64,000 bases of DNA from Achromobacter pulmonis (lineage in GTDB: Bacteria > Pseudomonadota > Gammaproteobacteria > Burkholderiales > Burkholderiaceae_B): NCBI RefSeq assembly GCF_002885955.2, contig NZ_POQS01000002.1:848266-912265 (forward strand). Direction: 5' to 3'. The notes beneath the pieces are model-generated. The model was not told where the DNA came from, ran no database searches, and saw only the letters and a program-made list of their open reading frames with translations. Position numbers and translations under genes: made by a program. Position 1 is the first letter of the stretch, and each line of letters opens with the position of its first letter. Below are positions 17,600 through 24,118 of this stretch, one piece after another.

Positions 17600-18441
17600 G
17601 CTGCCTCCTTGTGGGCATGGATCCGCTGTGCCTGGACTCCTTGCGTGGTCAGGGCGAATTGACCCTCGGCGTTCGCGTACCAGAGGCGGTAGTACCCCTT
17701 CGTGACGTAGTTCAGGAAATGCCGGCGCCAGTCGGCCTGCATCCGGCGCTCGTGGATGCCATCCGACCCATGCTCAGCCTTGAACACGTCCCAGGCCAGT
17801 TGGACGAACTCCATCGGCAGGCCCACACCGTCCACGTACTTGCGCAAGGGCTCGTAGCCGCTGATGGCCGTCTCGCCAGCCTGTCGGCAACGGTCGATGA
17901 AGGTTTTCAGCGTGCAGCGCACTTTGCGTTCCCGCTTGGGTTTGGCAGCCGAAGGCTGGTGGGACTCGTCACCCCCCTGCAAAGGGGGGTTGGGGGGTAT
18001 TTCTTCTTTATCTTTCTCTTCTCTTTCTCTAGCTAACGCACCCGTAACGCTCGGTGAGTTACTCGATTCGTCATTAGGCGTTTCATCAGCGTTACCGCTG
18101 CGGTGGTTGGCAACCCGTTTCGCCGTCTGAGCGCGTTTCTTAGCCGACGCGCCGTTGTGATCCTCAAAGTTCACGATGAAGATTCCCTCTTCGTGGTTCT
18201 CAATCCATCCAATGTCGACCAGGGCCTGACCCAGGCCAGCCACACCGGTCTTGCGGTCGATCTGACGGCAGGACAGCCCAGGCATGAATCCATCAGCGGT
18301 ATGCTGGTCAGCGGTGGCCCAGAGCCAGTACAGGCCACCAATGACTGCGGCTTCGCTGCTGTCGGTCAGGTCGACCAAACGAGCCACTCGCGGGTCATCC
18401 CACAGGTTGCTACGCATCTTGATCCAGTCGCCGGCCATCAC
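17596..18441 (-). CDS. Phage replication initiator-like protein (lambda O analogue)
   Basis: A 281-residue protein with an N-terminal winged-helix-like region (GDWIKMRSNLWDDPRVARLV; GLYWLWATADQHTADGFMPG) of the DnaD/replisome-organiser type. A low-complexity linker rich in Ser, Glu and Pro spans about residues 115-165, and a helical C-terminal part follows that could contact the helicase. It precedes dnaB, as O precedes P in lambda. Origin iterons might lie inside the low-complexity linker, as in lambda; around 17,940-18,110 I see only a GC/AT mix with a CCCCCCTTTGCAGGGGGGT-like palindrome. Confidence 0.75.
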   Translation of the reverse strand: MMAGDWIKMRSNLWDDPRVARLVDLTDSSEAAVIGGLYWLWATADQHTADGFMPGLSCRQIDRKTGVAGLGQALVDIGWIENHEEGIFIVNFEDHNGASAKKRAQTAKRVANHRSGNADETPNDESSNSPSVTGALAREREEKDKEEIPPNPPLQGGDESHQPSAAKPKRERKVRCTLKTFIDRCRQAGETAISGYEPLRKYVDGVGLPMEFVQLAWDVFKAEHGSDGIHERRMQADWRRHFLNYVTKGYYRLWYANAEGQFALTTQGVQAQRIHAHKEAA

Positions 18442-18893
18442 TCATCCCCTTTGACCAGGCGGCGCAAGGGTTCGATAGCGCGCTGGTAGTGCAATTCAAC
18501 TTCCGCGGGCCACAGGCCCTTCTGCATCAACGCCGCCCGTGTGGCGTCGACGTACTCCCATTCGCGCTTCCAGCGCTCGGCCCGCGGCATTCCACCCTGG
18601 TCGTGCTGGCGATGCAATTCAGGGGAAAGCGGGAAACACAGGCTGTCGCATGCCTTCAGGCCGGTTCCCTTCGTGATGTTCACGTGGCAGGCCTGAGCCG
18701 GCGCACCCGTCACCAGACAGCCGAGCGCCACGACATTGCGGCGGTGCTGCTCACTACGCAACAAGGTCGGCAGCTTGTGGCCAAGCGGCCGATAGAAGCC
18801 CATGACGACCTCGACCTTGTGGCCAAGGCCCTTCTCACGCTTCGGCTTGGAGCGGCGCATGGGCGTTTTTCGCTGGAGCGTGGATGTGCGCAT
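18438..18893 (-). CDS. HNH-type nuclease of the NinG/Ref/DUF968 group (tentative)
   Basis: A 151-residue protein with a basic N-terminus (MRTSTLQRKTPMRRSKPKRE). Its metal-binding core reads LGCLVTGAPAQACHVNITKG, followed by SLCFPLSPELHRQHD. The C...H...LC...HxxxH order resembles recombination-associated HNH proteins such as P1 Ref and DUF968 members. In lambdoid phages these lie near ninB, as here. It starts immediately after the NinB stop. Confidence 0.75.
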   Translation of the reverse strand: MRTSTLQRKTPMRRSKPKREKGLGHKVEVVMGFYRPLGHKLPTLLRSEQHRRNVVALGCLVTGAPAQACHVNITKGTGLKACDSLCFPLSPELHRQHDQGGMPRAERWKREWEYVDATRAALMQKGLWPAEVELHYQRAIEPLRRLVKGDE

Positions 18894-19319
18894 TCAGGCT
18901 CCCTTCACTTCAAGAAGCAGCCCGCGGGCCGCGAAGTCATCGCGGACGGCGTTGGCGTACTTCGTCAGCTGCCCCACGTTCATGCGAGAGGTCACTGGGA
19001 AGACGCGCATGGCGAGCAATTTCTGCTCGTATGCCAGTCCCTTGATGGTTCCGTCGTAGGCAAGCCGGAATTCTTCGTCCTCAGCTCGCAAGATAGGCAC
19101 GCCGTGGTGGAGCTTGCAGTAGCACTTCCAGCCGAGTTCATCGTCTTCAGGGAAGGCTTCCGAAATCTCTTCATACCAAGCGTGCGAAAAGGCGTTCTGC
19201 GCAGGCGTGCGTCCCTTGGGCTTGATTTCGACACGCATGTTGTCGCCAGCCTCCATTACGGCCAGGACGGCATTACGCCTCACTTGGCTGCTGGAGAGGA
19301 CGAAGACCTGTTTGTCCAT
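18894..19319 (-). CDS. ninB: NinB/Orf-like recombination mediator
   Basis: The 141-residue protein has RTPAQNAFSHAWYEEIS at about residues 38-54, then WKCYCKLHHGVPIL and FPVTSRMNVGQLTKYANAV. This is the layout of lambda Orf/NinB (SxxQN...W...SRM..ge). NinB loads recombinase at SSB-coated DNA and can stand in for RecFOR. The start overlaps the CII stop (TAATG). Together with ERF and YqaJ on the other strand, it gives the phage a full recombination kit. Confidence 0.82.
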   Translation of the reverse strand: MDKQVFVLSSSQVRRNAVLAVMEAGDNMRVEIKPKGRTPAQNAFSHAWYEEISEAFPEDDELGWKCYCKLHHGVPILRAEDEEFRLAYDGTIKGLAYEQKLLAMRVFPVTSRMNVGQLTKYANAVRDDFAARGLLLEVKGA

Positions 19320-19630
19320 TACTTCGCCCGGCTTTCCACTTTGGTCCGCAAGTATTCGTAGGTGAACAACTCAAGCGCCTCAATTCGGGCTTTGCTGTAG
19401 ACCATCGCATCGACGGGCGCGAACTGAAGACCGATGGCCGCCATCAGATGGCAAACCTTGTCTAGGTCATCCGCGACGATGCGATTCACGGTACTTGCTG
19501 AAGTGCCCATGAAATCCGCTGCACGAGCCTGGGTGAACATTGCAATCGCCGACCCAACTTCGCTCCGAAGTCTTTCGGCAATCTTGCGTGTGCTTTCAAC
19601 CTGCTCTGGTGATACTGCTGGGGTGCTCAT
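19319..19630 (-). CDS. CII-like transcriptional regulator
   Basis: The ATG at 19630 (MSTPAVSPEQVESTRKIAER) gives 103 residues. The helix-turn-helix ARAADFMGTSASTVNRIVAD at about residues 40-60 and the hydrophobic C-terminal part match lambda CII-type activators, which decide lysogeny by turning on repressor and integrase promoters. Its place, after cro and before the replication genes on the rightward transcript, is the canonical one. Confidence 0.8.
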   Translation of the reverse strand: MSTPAVSPEQVESTRKIAERLRSEVGSAIAMFTQARAADFMGTSASTVNRIVADDLDKVCHLMAAIGLQFAPVDAMVYSKARIEALELFTYEYLRTKVESRAK

Positions 19631-19668
19631 CGAGTACTTCCTTATGAACAAAGAACGAGGGGTGTTTC

Positions 19669-19833
19669 GTGAACGAAACGGAAAAGCTGTTGAAGGAGGC
19701 CGCCTCCATTGCGAAGCGGACCTTTATCGATCCGTCCGAAGACGCGGTGCTGGAAATCTTTAAGGAGCTGTGCGCCGAGCGCGATCGCATGGCGTGGGCG
19801 ACCGAGGGGCGCGAATCGGCGACGGTGCATTGA
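19669..19833 (+). CDS. Small hypothetical protein divergent from cII
   Basis: A 54-residue frame starts with GTG at 19669, preceded by GAGGGG at a good distance. It reads MNETEKLLKEAASIAKRTFI, then DPSEDAVLEIFKELCAERDR. It is acidic, helical and uninterrupted, and ends 2 bases before the convergent HNH gene. It lies antisense to the leader between the HNH and cII genes. It may be a real small gene on the opposite strand. No function is recognised. Confidence 0.5.
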   Translation: MNETEKLLKEAASIAKRTFIDPSEDAVLEIFKELCAERDRMAWATEGRESATVH

Positions 19834-19835
19834 TG

Positions 19836-20363
19836 TCATGCCCCCTCCCCGCCGTGGTTCCCGCGCAACGTAGAATCGGTGTCATTCGAGAATGTAGGGT
19901 GCAACGCAGACTTCACAGCCGCATAGACTTTCTGCGCGTCTTCGATCTTCGAATAGTTGCCAAGGGACACCGTGCGACCCTCATGTCGAATGGACGCCCG
20001 ATACCGACTTCCAACCTGGACGACACCAAGAACACCAAGTCGATTGGTGACCATCGCGCCATGAATGTTGTGAACGTTCTCTCGACGAGACACGACACGA
20101 AGATTGGACAGTCGGTTGTCCTGTCGATCTCCATTGACATGGTCGATGTCGCCATCTGGCCACTCGCCGTGCGAAAGCAGCCACGCGAGACGGTGCGCCG
20201 AAAGAATGCGCTTATGAATACCGATTTCTACATAGCCGTGCTTGTTTGTCCGACCGGCAACGCAACCGACCGCTATGCGCCGGTTTGGCGATTTCAACCA
20301 ACGGAAAAGGCCGGTGTCGGGGCTGTAGGAAAGAAACGGGGTTATGGTGTGCAGTTCAACCAT
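19836..20363 (-). CDS. HNH endonuclease with AP2-type DNA-binding domain
   Basis: The 175-residue protein has the HNH core LAWLLSHGEWPDGDIDHVNG followed by DRQDNRLSNLRVVSRRENVH at about residues 60-100. A C-terminal AP2-like domain follows (YRASIRHEGRTVSLGNYSKI, DAQKVYAAVKSALH). This is the standard phage homing endonuclease architecture. It lies between cro and cII, interrupting the usual spacing, so it is probably a later insertion. Confidence 0.88.
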   Translation of the reverse strand: MVELHTITPFLSYSPDTGLFRWLKSPNRRIAVGCVAGRTNKHGYVEIGIHKRILSAHRLAWLLSHGEWPDGDIDHVNGDRQDNRLSNLRVVSRRENVHNIHGAMVTNRLGVLGVVQVGSRYRASIRHEGRTVSLGNYSKIEDAQKVYAAVKSALHPTFSNDTDSTLRGNHGGEGA

Positions 20364-20366
20364 TTC

Positions 20367-20696
20367 TTATTCACCCTCTTCTACGTTGGGGGAACTCTCA
20401 TGCCCGAGAACATCGTTTCGTTCGGCTGTCCGAAGTGCGGAAATCAACAATTCAAAGTTGCCGCCCAGCCTCGGTCGATACAAGACTTCGATGGAGCCAT
20501 CTGCCAGGGATGTGGACACACCATCACCGAGAATGACATTCGCCAACGCGCTATCGATGTCGCCAGAGAAGCGATCCAAAAGGCTTTGAAGAGATGACCC
20601 CCTGGATACGGCTTGATCGAGAGCCGACGAAAAATCGCTTACTTGGCTATCAAGGAAGGCTGTGTCCAGGCGGAAAACGCAGGTGCGCGTGGTCAT
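20367..20696 (-). CDS. Hypothetical ORF downstream of cro, antisense to a zinc-ribbon ORF
   Basis: A 109-residue frame begins with an ATGA overlap on the cro stop and ends three bases before the HNH start, exactly where a rightward-operon gene should be. It reads MTTRTCVFRLDTAFLDSQVS and ends in an acidic tail. Against it, the same DNA on the plus strand encodes a convincing zinc-ribbon protein (20400-20597). Either one is a shadow or the two overlap on opposite strands. I cannot separate these by eye. Confidence 0.4.
   Translation of the reverse strand: MTTRTCVFRLDTAFLDSQVSDFSSALDQAVSRGSSLQSLLDRFSGDIDSALANVILGDGVSTSLADGSIEVLYRPRLGGNFELLISALRTAERNDVLGHESSPNVEEGE
20400..20597 (+). CDS. Small zinc-ribbon phage protein
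   Basis: A 65-residue protein with GCPKCGNQQFKV and AICQGCGHTITENDIRQ forms a clear four-cysteine zinc ribbon followed by a C-terminal helix. It resembles small prophage zinc-binding proteins of the ECs_2282 type (from memory). GGGGGA precedes the ATG at good spacing. It lies on the strand opposite to cro and the HNH gene, antisense to the 20367-20696 frame. Cysteine spacing this regular is unlikely by chance. Confidence 0.6.
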   Translation: MPENIVSFGCPKCGNQQFKVAAQPRSIQDFDGAICQGCGHTITENDIRQRAIDVAREAIQKALKR

Positions 20697-20929
20697 GCCG
20701 CCCTCGCCTCTTCGGCCAGTTCGGGCCAAACCTTCGCCCACTGCTTGCACAAAAGGCGCTTGGAGATCCCGGAGGCAGATTCCAAGGCATGCGCATACTC
20801 AGCAGGTACGTTCCCTGACCGCTCCCATTGCTGGACCGTCTGGTAGTTGTTGGCGCCGGTCTTCCTGGCTGTTGCCACCGGGCCGCCGGCGTTGGCGATG
20901 GCTTGAGCGATGTGGGGGTTCTTGTCCAT
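20693..20929 (-). CDS. cro: Cro/YdaS-like repressor
   Basis: The ATG at 20929 (MDKNPHIAQAIANAGGPVAT) gives 78 residues with a helix-turn-helix (ARKTGANNYQTVQQWERSGN) of the YdaS/Cro kind. It diverges from the cI-like gene across three operator-like repeats. The likely pR -10 hexamer ends only about 8 bases before the ATG, so the transcript would be leaderless or nearly so. Cro would block repressor synthesis and commit the phage to lytic growth. Confidence 0.85.
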   Translation of the reverse strand: MDKNPHIAQAIANAGGPVATARKTGANNYQTVQQWERSGNVPAEYAHALESASGISKRLLCKQWAKVWPELAEEARAA

Positions 20930-20936
20930 GACATCC

Positions 20937-20965
20937 ACTCTATACAAGAAAAACTAGCAATGCAA
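20937..20965 (-). promoter_or_regulatory. Predicted rightward early promoter pR
   Basis: On the minus strand, TTGCAT (20965-20960) and TAGAGT (20942-20937) are separated by 17 bases. An alternative -10 is TATAGA, shifted by two bases. The operator copy at 20945-20957 fills the spacer, so repressor binding would block polymerase. The predicted start is at about 20930, next to the cro ATG at 20929. Confidence 0.55.
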
Positions 20966-20998
20966 GAAATTCCTGCAATGACACAAGCCTTTCTTGTG
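20945..20998. promoter_or_regulatory. Right operator region OR (three repeats)
   Basis: Copy one, CAAGAAAAACTAG (20945-20957), is the exact reverse complement of the two sites at 23675-23704. Copy two, CAAGAAATTCCTG (20963-20975), is partial. Copy three, CACAAG-CCTTT-CTTGTG (20982-20998), is a perfect inverted repeat. They lie between divergent cro and cI and inside both predicted promoters, as expected for binding sites shared by CI and Cro. Confidence 0.7.
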
Positions 20999-21006
20999 GG
21001 TAATCT
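20978..21006 (+). promoter_or_regulatory. Predicted repressor promoter pRM
   Basis: ATGACA (20978-20983) and TAATCT (21001-21006) are separated by 17 bases on the plus strand. The palindromic operator copy lies in the spacer, which would allow repressor to shut off its own synthesis. Transcription would start at about 21013, one base before the ATG at 21014, so the message would be leaderless, as it is for lambda cI from pRM. Confidence 0.55.
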
Positions 21007-21013
21007 CGCGCGC

Positions 21014-21643
21014 ATGTCGACGATCCACAAACGAATCAAAGACCTTAGGGAAAAGCTCGGGCTGTCGATGGAGCAGCTTGCTGATCGCGTACGCGTTTCC
21101 TGGCAGACCGTCCAGCAGTGGGAGAACGGCAAAACGGCACCTAAACGTGCTCGCTTAGAGGCCGTTGCAAAAGCGCTTAATACAACGCCCGAATACTTGG
21201 CAGTGGGGCCAACTGCAGACCCCGATACCGAAGAATTTGTCTCCATCAGGCGCCTGGACGTACGCCTGTCCGCCGGTCATGGCGAGATCGTTTTGACCGA
21301 AGACGAAATGACTCGGCTATCGTTCCGAGCAGACTTCCTGCGATCCGCGGGAGCAGCCCCGGAACAGACAGTGTCTGTGTCGGTGAAAGGGGACAGTATG
21401 GAGACCCTCATCCCGGACGGCGCGACAATCCTGGTTAACCGTGGCGCGACGTCGATCGTCAACGGAAAGGTCTACGCCTTCCGTCAGCACGATGAAGTGA
21501 AGGTAAAGCGTCTATATAAGGGAAACGGCGGATTCATCGCCCGGTCCGAAAATGCTGCCGCTTATGAGGACTTGCACTTGAGCTTCGATGACCCGGATAT
21601 CGAGATCATTGGCCGTGCGTTTTGGGTTGGGTTCAAGCTGTGA
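21014..21643 (+). CDS. cI: CI-like repressor with S24 self-cleavage domain
   Basis: The 209-residue protein has an XRE helix-turn-helix (QLADRVRVSWQTVQQWENGK) at about residues 20-40 and a C-terminal LexA/S24 peptidase domain. The serine is in VSVKGDSMETLI and the lysine in HDEVKVKRLYK. The Ala-Gly of RLSAGHGEIV at about residue 88 is the likely RecA-stimulated cleavage site. The ATG at 21014 matches the predicted leaderless promoter; upstream in-frame ATGs lie inside the operator. It maintains lysogeny and links induction to DNA damage. Confidence 0.92.
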   Translation: MSTIHKRIKDLREKLGLSMEQLADRVRVSWQTVQQWENGKTAPKRARLEAVAKALNTTPEYLAVGPTADPDTEEFVSIRRLDVRLSAGHGEIVLTEDEMTRLSFRADFLRSAGAAPEQTVSVSVKGDSMETLIPDGATILVNRGATSIVNGKVYAFRQHDEVKVKRLYKGNGGFIARSENAAAYEDLHLSFDDPDIEIIGRAFWVGFKL

Positions 21644-21984
21644 CCCCATCAGAAGCCAGCTATGCGCTGCACGAGTCGCGTATGCGGCGCCTGGACCAAG
21701 ACGAACTTTCTGCCAAGAAATTTGGGTCAAAGCAGTTGTATATGCACCTGTCTGCGCTTTCTCCCACGACCAGGAAGAGTCACGCAGAACGCCATGGGAG
21801 GCTCTTCACAGCCAAACAAGTAAGAGAGTTTTGGTCTGACCCCTCAAACATTGAGGGGTGTAAGTGCGGCGTCGTGGTGGTTCTGGTTGATGATCTTGGG
21901 AAGCCGATCATGCCGCAATTGCTGGACCGCGCCAGAGAGACCTACAAGAAGATGGCCGCCAGAGGCTATGAATGGTCGCAGTGA
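21640..21984 (+). CDS. Small protein resembling the C-terminal domain of phage minor head proteins, coupled to cI
   Basis: The GTG at 21640 overlaps the repressor stop (GTGA), giving 114 residues. The core LSPTTRKSHAERHGRLFTAK, then FWSDPSNIEGCKCGVVVVLV, resembles the end of Mu F/SPP1 gp7 head-morphogenesis domains (the SPxxRxxHxxRHG...NxxxCxC pattern). Here it stands alone and is co-expressed with the repressor from the prophage state. The function in lysogens is unknown; a link to superinfection control is only inference. Confidence 0.75.
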   Translation: MTPSEASYALHESRMRRLDQDELSAKKFGSKQLYMHLSALSPTTRKSHAERHGRLFTAKQVREFWSDPSNIEGCKCGVVVVLVDDLGKPIMPQLLDRARETYKKMAARGYEWSQ

Positions 21985-22174
21985 CTGCGGATACGCGATC
22001 TGCGCAATGGCGTGGACGAGCGGTTGTTGCTGGGGTGGCGCCCGGCTGCGGGATGACGAGGCGGGGCAGTGGGTGCGACCCTAGGGTGTTGCCACGTACA
22101 ACTGTTCCCCGCGCACGTAGAAGTCTGCGGACCGATGCAGTATGGCCACTTGAAATTCTCAACTATCACACCTC

Positions 22175-23035
22175 ATGAGCATCCTAGCCCCGACAGACAC
22201 AAGCGCTACCCCTATCGAAGCGCTCTCGTACAACATCCGATACGAAGGCGGCGATGCAGACGCCCATGAAATCGACTTGAACCAACTTGGCGTATCGCTA
22301 CAGGGGTTCGCGCGCGTTCTGGCGGTTTGCGCCCACTTTGCTCAGACCGGGAAGTACAATAAGCAATACGATGCTCTATCAGTCCAGGTGGTGGCTGAGC
22401 CGGTAGGGGAGCATAGATGCTACGAAATCTCGGTGGTAATCAAGGAGTTTTTGACCGCCAAAGAGCTGTGGTCTGGCTTTGCGGCGGCGGTGTTTACCGC
22501 GGTCGTAGCGGTTGTTCTAAATAGGCGCAAGAGCGAAGAAATGAAACTGCTGAATGAGGCTCTACAAAAGTCTCTGGCCCAGAATGAGGCCATGCAGTTG
22601 CGCCTGCTCCAAACTGTCGACAAGATGGTCGACGCGCTGCAACCCGCGGTAAAGCAAGCTCACGTCCCTATTGGTCGTTCGGTTCAAACGATCTCTGTCT
22701 ATCAGCAGGGGGCCCCGGCTCCAGCCACGGTACTTGACCGAGCATCGAAGGAGCTTGCGAATGCTCCAAAAGACACTTCAATAACCGAGACGCGCCCCTA
22801 CGTTGGCGTGATTTCTGAACTAGACATGCTATCCGGGAATTGCAAAGTTTCGCTGGACGGCTTCCCGCCGGATGAACGGATAAACGCAGTTATTACGGAT
22901 CCGGTCGTACAGCGCGCGGACAACGCTTATGTAGCGGCGATGGCGCGGATTTCTCCAGTTGCATTCTTGGCCAAGGCAGAAATCGACGCTGAGGGCGAAA
23001 TCGTACGGCTTCACATCAGCGATCTTTCCTCCTAG
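22175..23035 (+). CDS. Prophage-expressed single-pass membrane protein, unknown function
   Basis: A 286-residue protein. The N-terminal beta-rich part (ALSYNIRYEGGDADAHEIDL, NQLGVSLQGFARVLAVCAHF) is followed by one membrane segment (LWSGFAAAVFTAVVAVVLNR) at about residues 98-118. A helical coiled stretch (LLNEALQKSLAQNEAMQLRL) and a beta-rich C-terminal domain complete it. It lies downstream of cI in the same direction and ends at its own terminator, so it is likely expressed in the lysogen. Exclusion or defence is an inference from position and topology. No motif is recognised. Confidence 0.8.
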   Translation: MSILAPTDTSATPIEALSYNIRYEGGDADAHEIDLNQLGVSLQGFARVLAVCAHFAQTGKYNKQYDALSVQVVAEPVGEHRCYEISVVIKEFLTAKELWSGFAAAVFTAVVAVVLNRRKSEEMKLLNEALQKSLAQNEAMQLRLLQTVDKMVDALQPAVKQAHVPIGRSVQTISVYQQGAPAPATVLDRASKELANAPKDTSITETRPYVGVISELDMLSGNCKVSLDGFPPDERINAVITDPVVQRADNAYVAAMARISPVAFLAKAEIDAEGEIVRLHISDLSS

Positions 23036-23053
23036 CCGAAATTCACCTAGCTA

Positions 23054-23071
23054 CCACCGGGTGGCTTTTTT
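23054..23071 (+). terminator. Rho-independent terminator after the membrane protein gene
   Basis: The CCACC-G-GGTGG hairpin is directly followed by a run of seven T residues, starting 18 bases after the stop codon at 23035. Confidence 0.75.
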
Positions 23072-23090
23072 GTGCTTGACGCCGCCTAGC

Positions 23091-23408
23091 CTACTTGCAG
23101 AATTCTCCCCAGGCCTCTTGGAAAGCTCCGCGCGCGAGACTCTTGTCTCCCTCAAACACGACCAGATCTTTGCCAGCGGCGATAAACCTCTTGAACCCGG
23201 TGTAGCCGCCAAACGAGTTCTTAGAGTTCACCTCGCCGCAAAAGCTCTTTTGGTTGCGGAACTTGGCGGAGTCTGGATCCTTAAGGGTCGCCAAAACGAA
23301 ATCCTTAGCCATACTCTGTCGCCGAATCTCGTTGATATCCGTTGGGCCAGCGGCCAAAGCTGACCCCACAAAAAGAGCAGAAACGATCGCAACTCCGACT
23401 CGAAACAT
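23091..23408 (-). CDS. Small exported protein (moron candidate)
   Basis: The ATG at 23408 gives 105 residues beginning with a clear signal peptide (MFRVGVAIVSALFVGSALAA). The mature part has MAKDFVLATLKDPDSAKFRN, SFCGEVNSKNSFGGYTGFKR and a terminal EFCK, so two cysteines could form a disulphide. The gene is alone on the minus strand between two plus-strand units, as expected for a lysogenic-conversion moron. It should be periplasmic. The function is unknown. Confidence 0.8.
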   Translation of the reverse strand: MFRVGVAIVSALFVGSALAAGPTDINEIRRQSMAKDFVLATLKDPDSAKFRNQKSFCGEVNSKNSFGGYTGFKRFIAAGKDLVVFEGDKSLARGAFQEAWGEFCK

Positions 23409-23539
23409 GTCTATTCCCTCCAAGTAACAAAGTAATTCGGCAATGGTAGCCGATATCCGAAAACGGTCTGCGAATAGCTCCAATTGATCATGACTACACA
23501 TGTACTAGGTGAAAAGGCGCCTAGGTACAGGAGCACTCC

Positions 23540-23605
23540 ATGATCCGCATCATGATCTGGCTCTTAGTAGTGCTAGTGGCCCTCTGGGCCACCCCGGCCT
23601 ACTAA
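23540..23605 (+). CDS. 21-residue hydrophobic peptide
   Basis: The frame MIRIMIWLLVVLVALWATPA plus Tyr has a strong AGGAG ribosome site 6 bases before its ATG and is followed within 15 bases by a rho-independent terminator. The sequence would form one short membrane helix. It sits just upstream of the left operator. Such tiny membrane peptides are easily missed. Whether it is made is unproven. Confidence 0.5.
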   Translation: MIRIMIWLLVVLVALWATPAY

Positions 23606-23619
23606 GCCCCCCCAACCCG

Positions 23620-23642
23620 GCCCGCCTCGAGCGGGCTTTTTT
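23620..23642 (+). terminator. Rho-independent terminator ahead of OL
   Basis: The stem GCCCGC-CTCGA-GCGGGC is followed directly by six T residues. It isolates the left early operator and promoter from transcription coming from the immunity region. Confidence 0.8.
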
Positions 23643-23674
23643 GTGTCTCGGCACAGCCGTTACAACTTTATTTA

Positions 23675-23704
23675 CTAGTTTTTCTTGCATGCTAGTTTTT
23701 CTTG
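23675..23704. promoter_or_regulatory. Left operator OL (two identical 13-bp repeats)
   Basis: CTAGTTTTTCTTG occurs at 23675-23687 and again at 23692-23704, spaced 17 bases start to start. Both match the first OR repeat exactly in reverse complement. They lie before the long plus-strand early operon, in the position of lambda OL/pL. The repressor would therefore silence both early operons through the same site. Confidence 0.75.
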
Positions 23705-23713
23705 TGGCACATT
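23685..23713 (+). promoter_or_regulatory. Predicted leftward-type early promoter pL
   Basis: TTGCAT (23685-23690), the same -35 as predicted for pR, is followed after 17 bases by CACATT, a weak -10. The second operator copy fills the spacer. This would transcribe the recombination/integration operon on the plus strand. Confidence 0.35.
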
Positions 23714-24118
23714 ACATCCATGCGCTGCAAACACGGCGCAGGCAACAAGCCCTCGGCCTCGTATCCCAGCGAGAGGACGTTACCGCCACAAAGTCGGGTG
23801 GGCATGGGAAGCAGCACCAGCAGTACCGCTCCTTAACAACCAGCCAAGCGATAGAACAGGCCGATGGTCCGTAAGGACGGCTAGGCCCCGGGCGCAACCC
23901 TCCACCCCGGACGAAAGATCAGAGGCTATCCATTCCCTTGACCGGCGAGTTGTATTGCTGGGCCTGCGGTGGATTGAAGAGGCAGCGCATGGACTGGAGC
24001 CGCGTTAGCGGGAACAGCCAGGCTGTGCGTTGCCCCGGACTTCATCCGTCAGCCCGTTCTATGAGCGCTGGCTGACGAATGAATCCTCACCACCCGGTGA
24101 GCAACATGGGAGAACAGC
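23714..24118 (+). other. About 400-base leader without a recognisable gene
   Basis: This stretch follows the predicted pL and precedes the first early gene. It holds only a weak 38-codon frame (ATG at 23730). It has several potential hairpins, such as GTCC-GTAA-GGAC near 23868, the GC-rich run around 23885-23905, and CACCACCCGGTG near 24092. No N-type antiterminator gene is seen next to it. A long structured leader at this place could act as an antitermination or processing RNA (HK022 put sites are a precedent), but that is inference. Confidence 0.45.
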
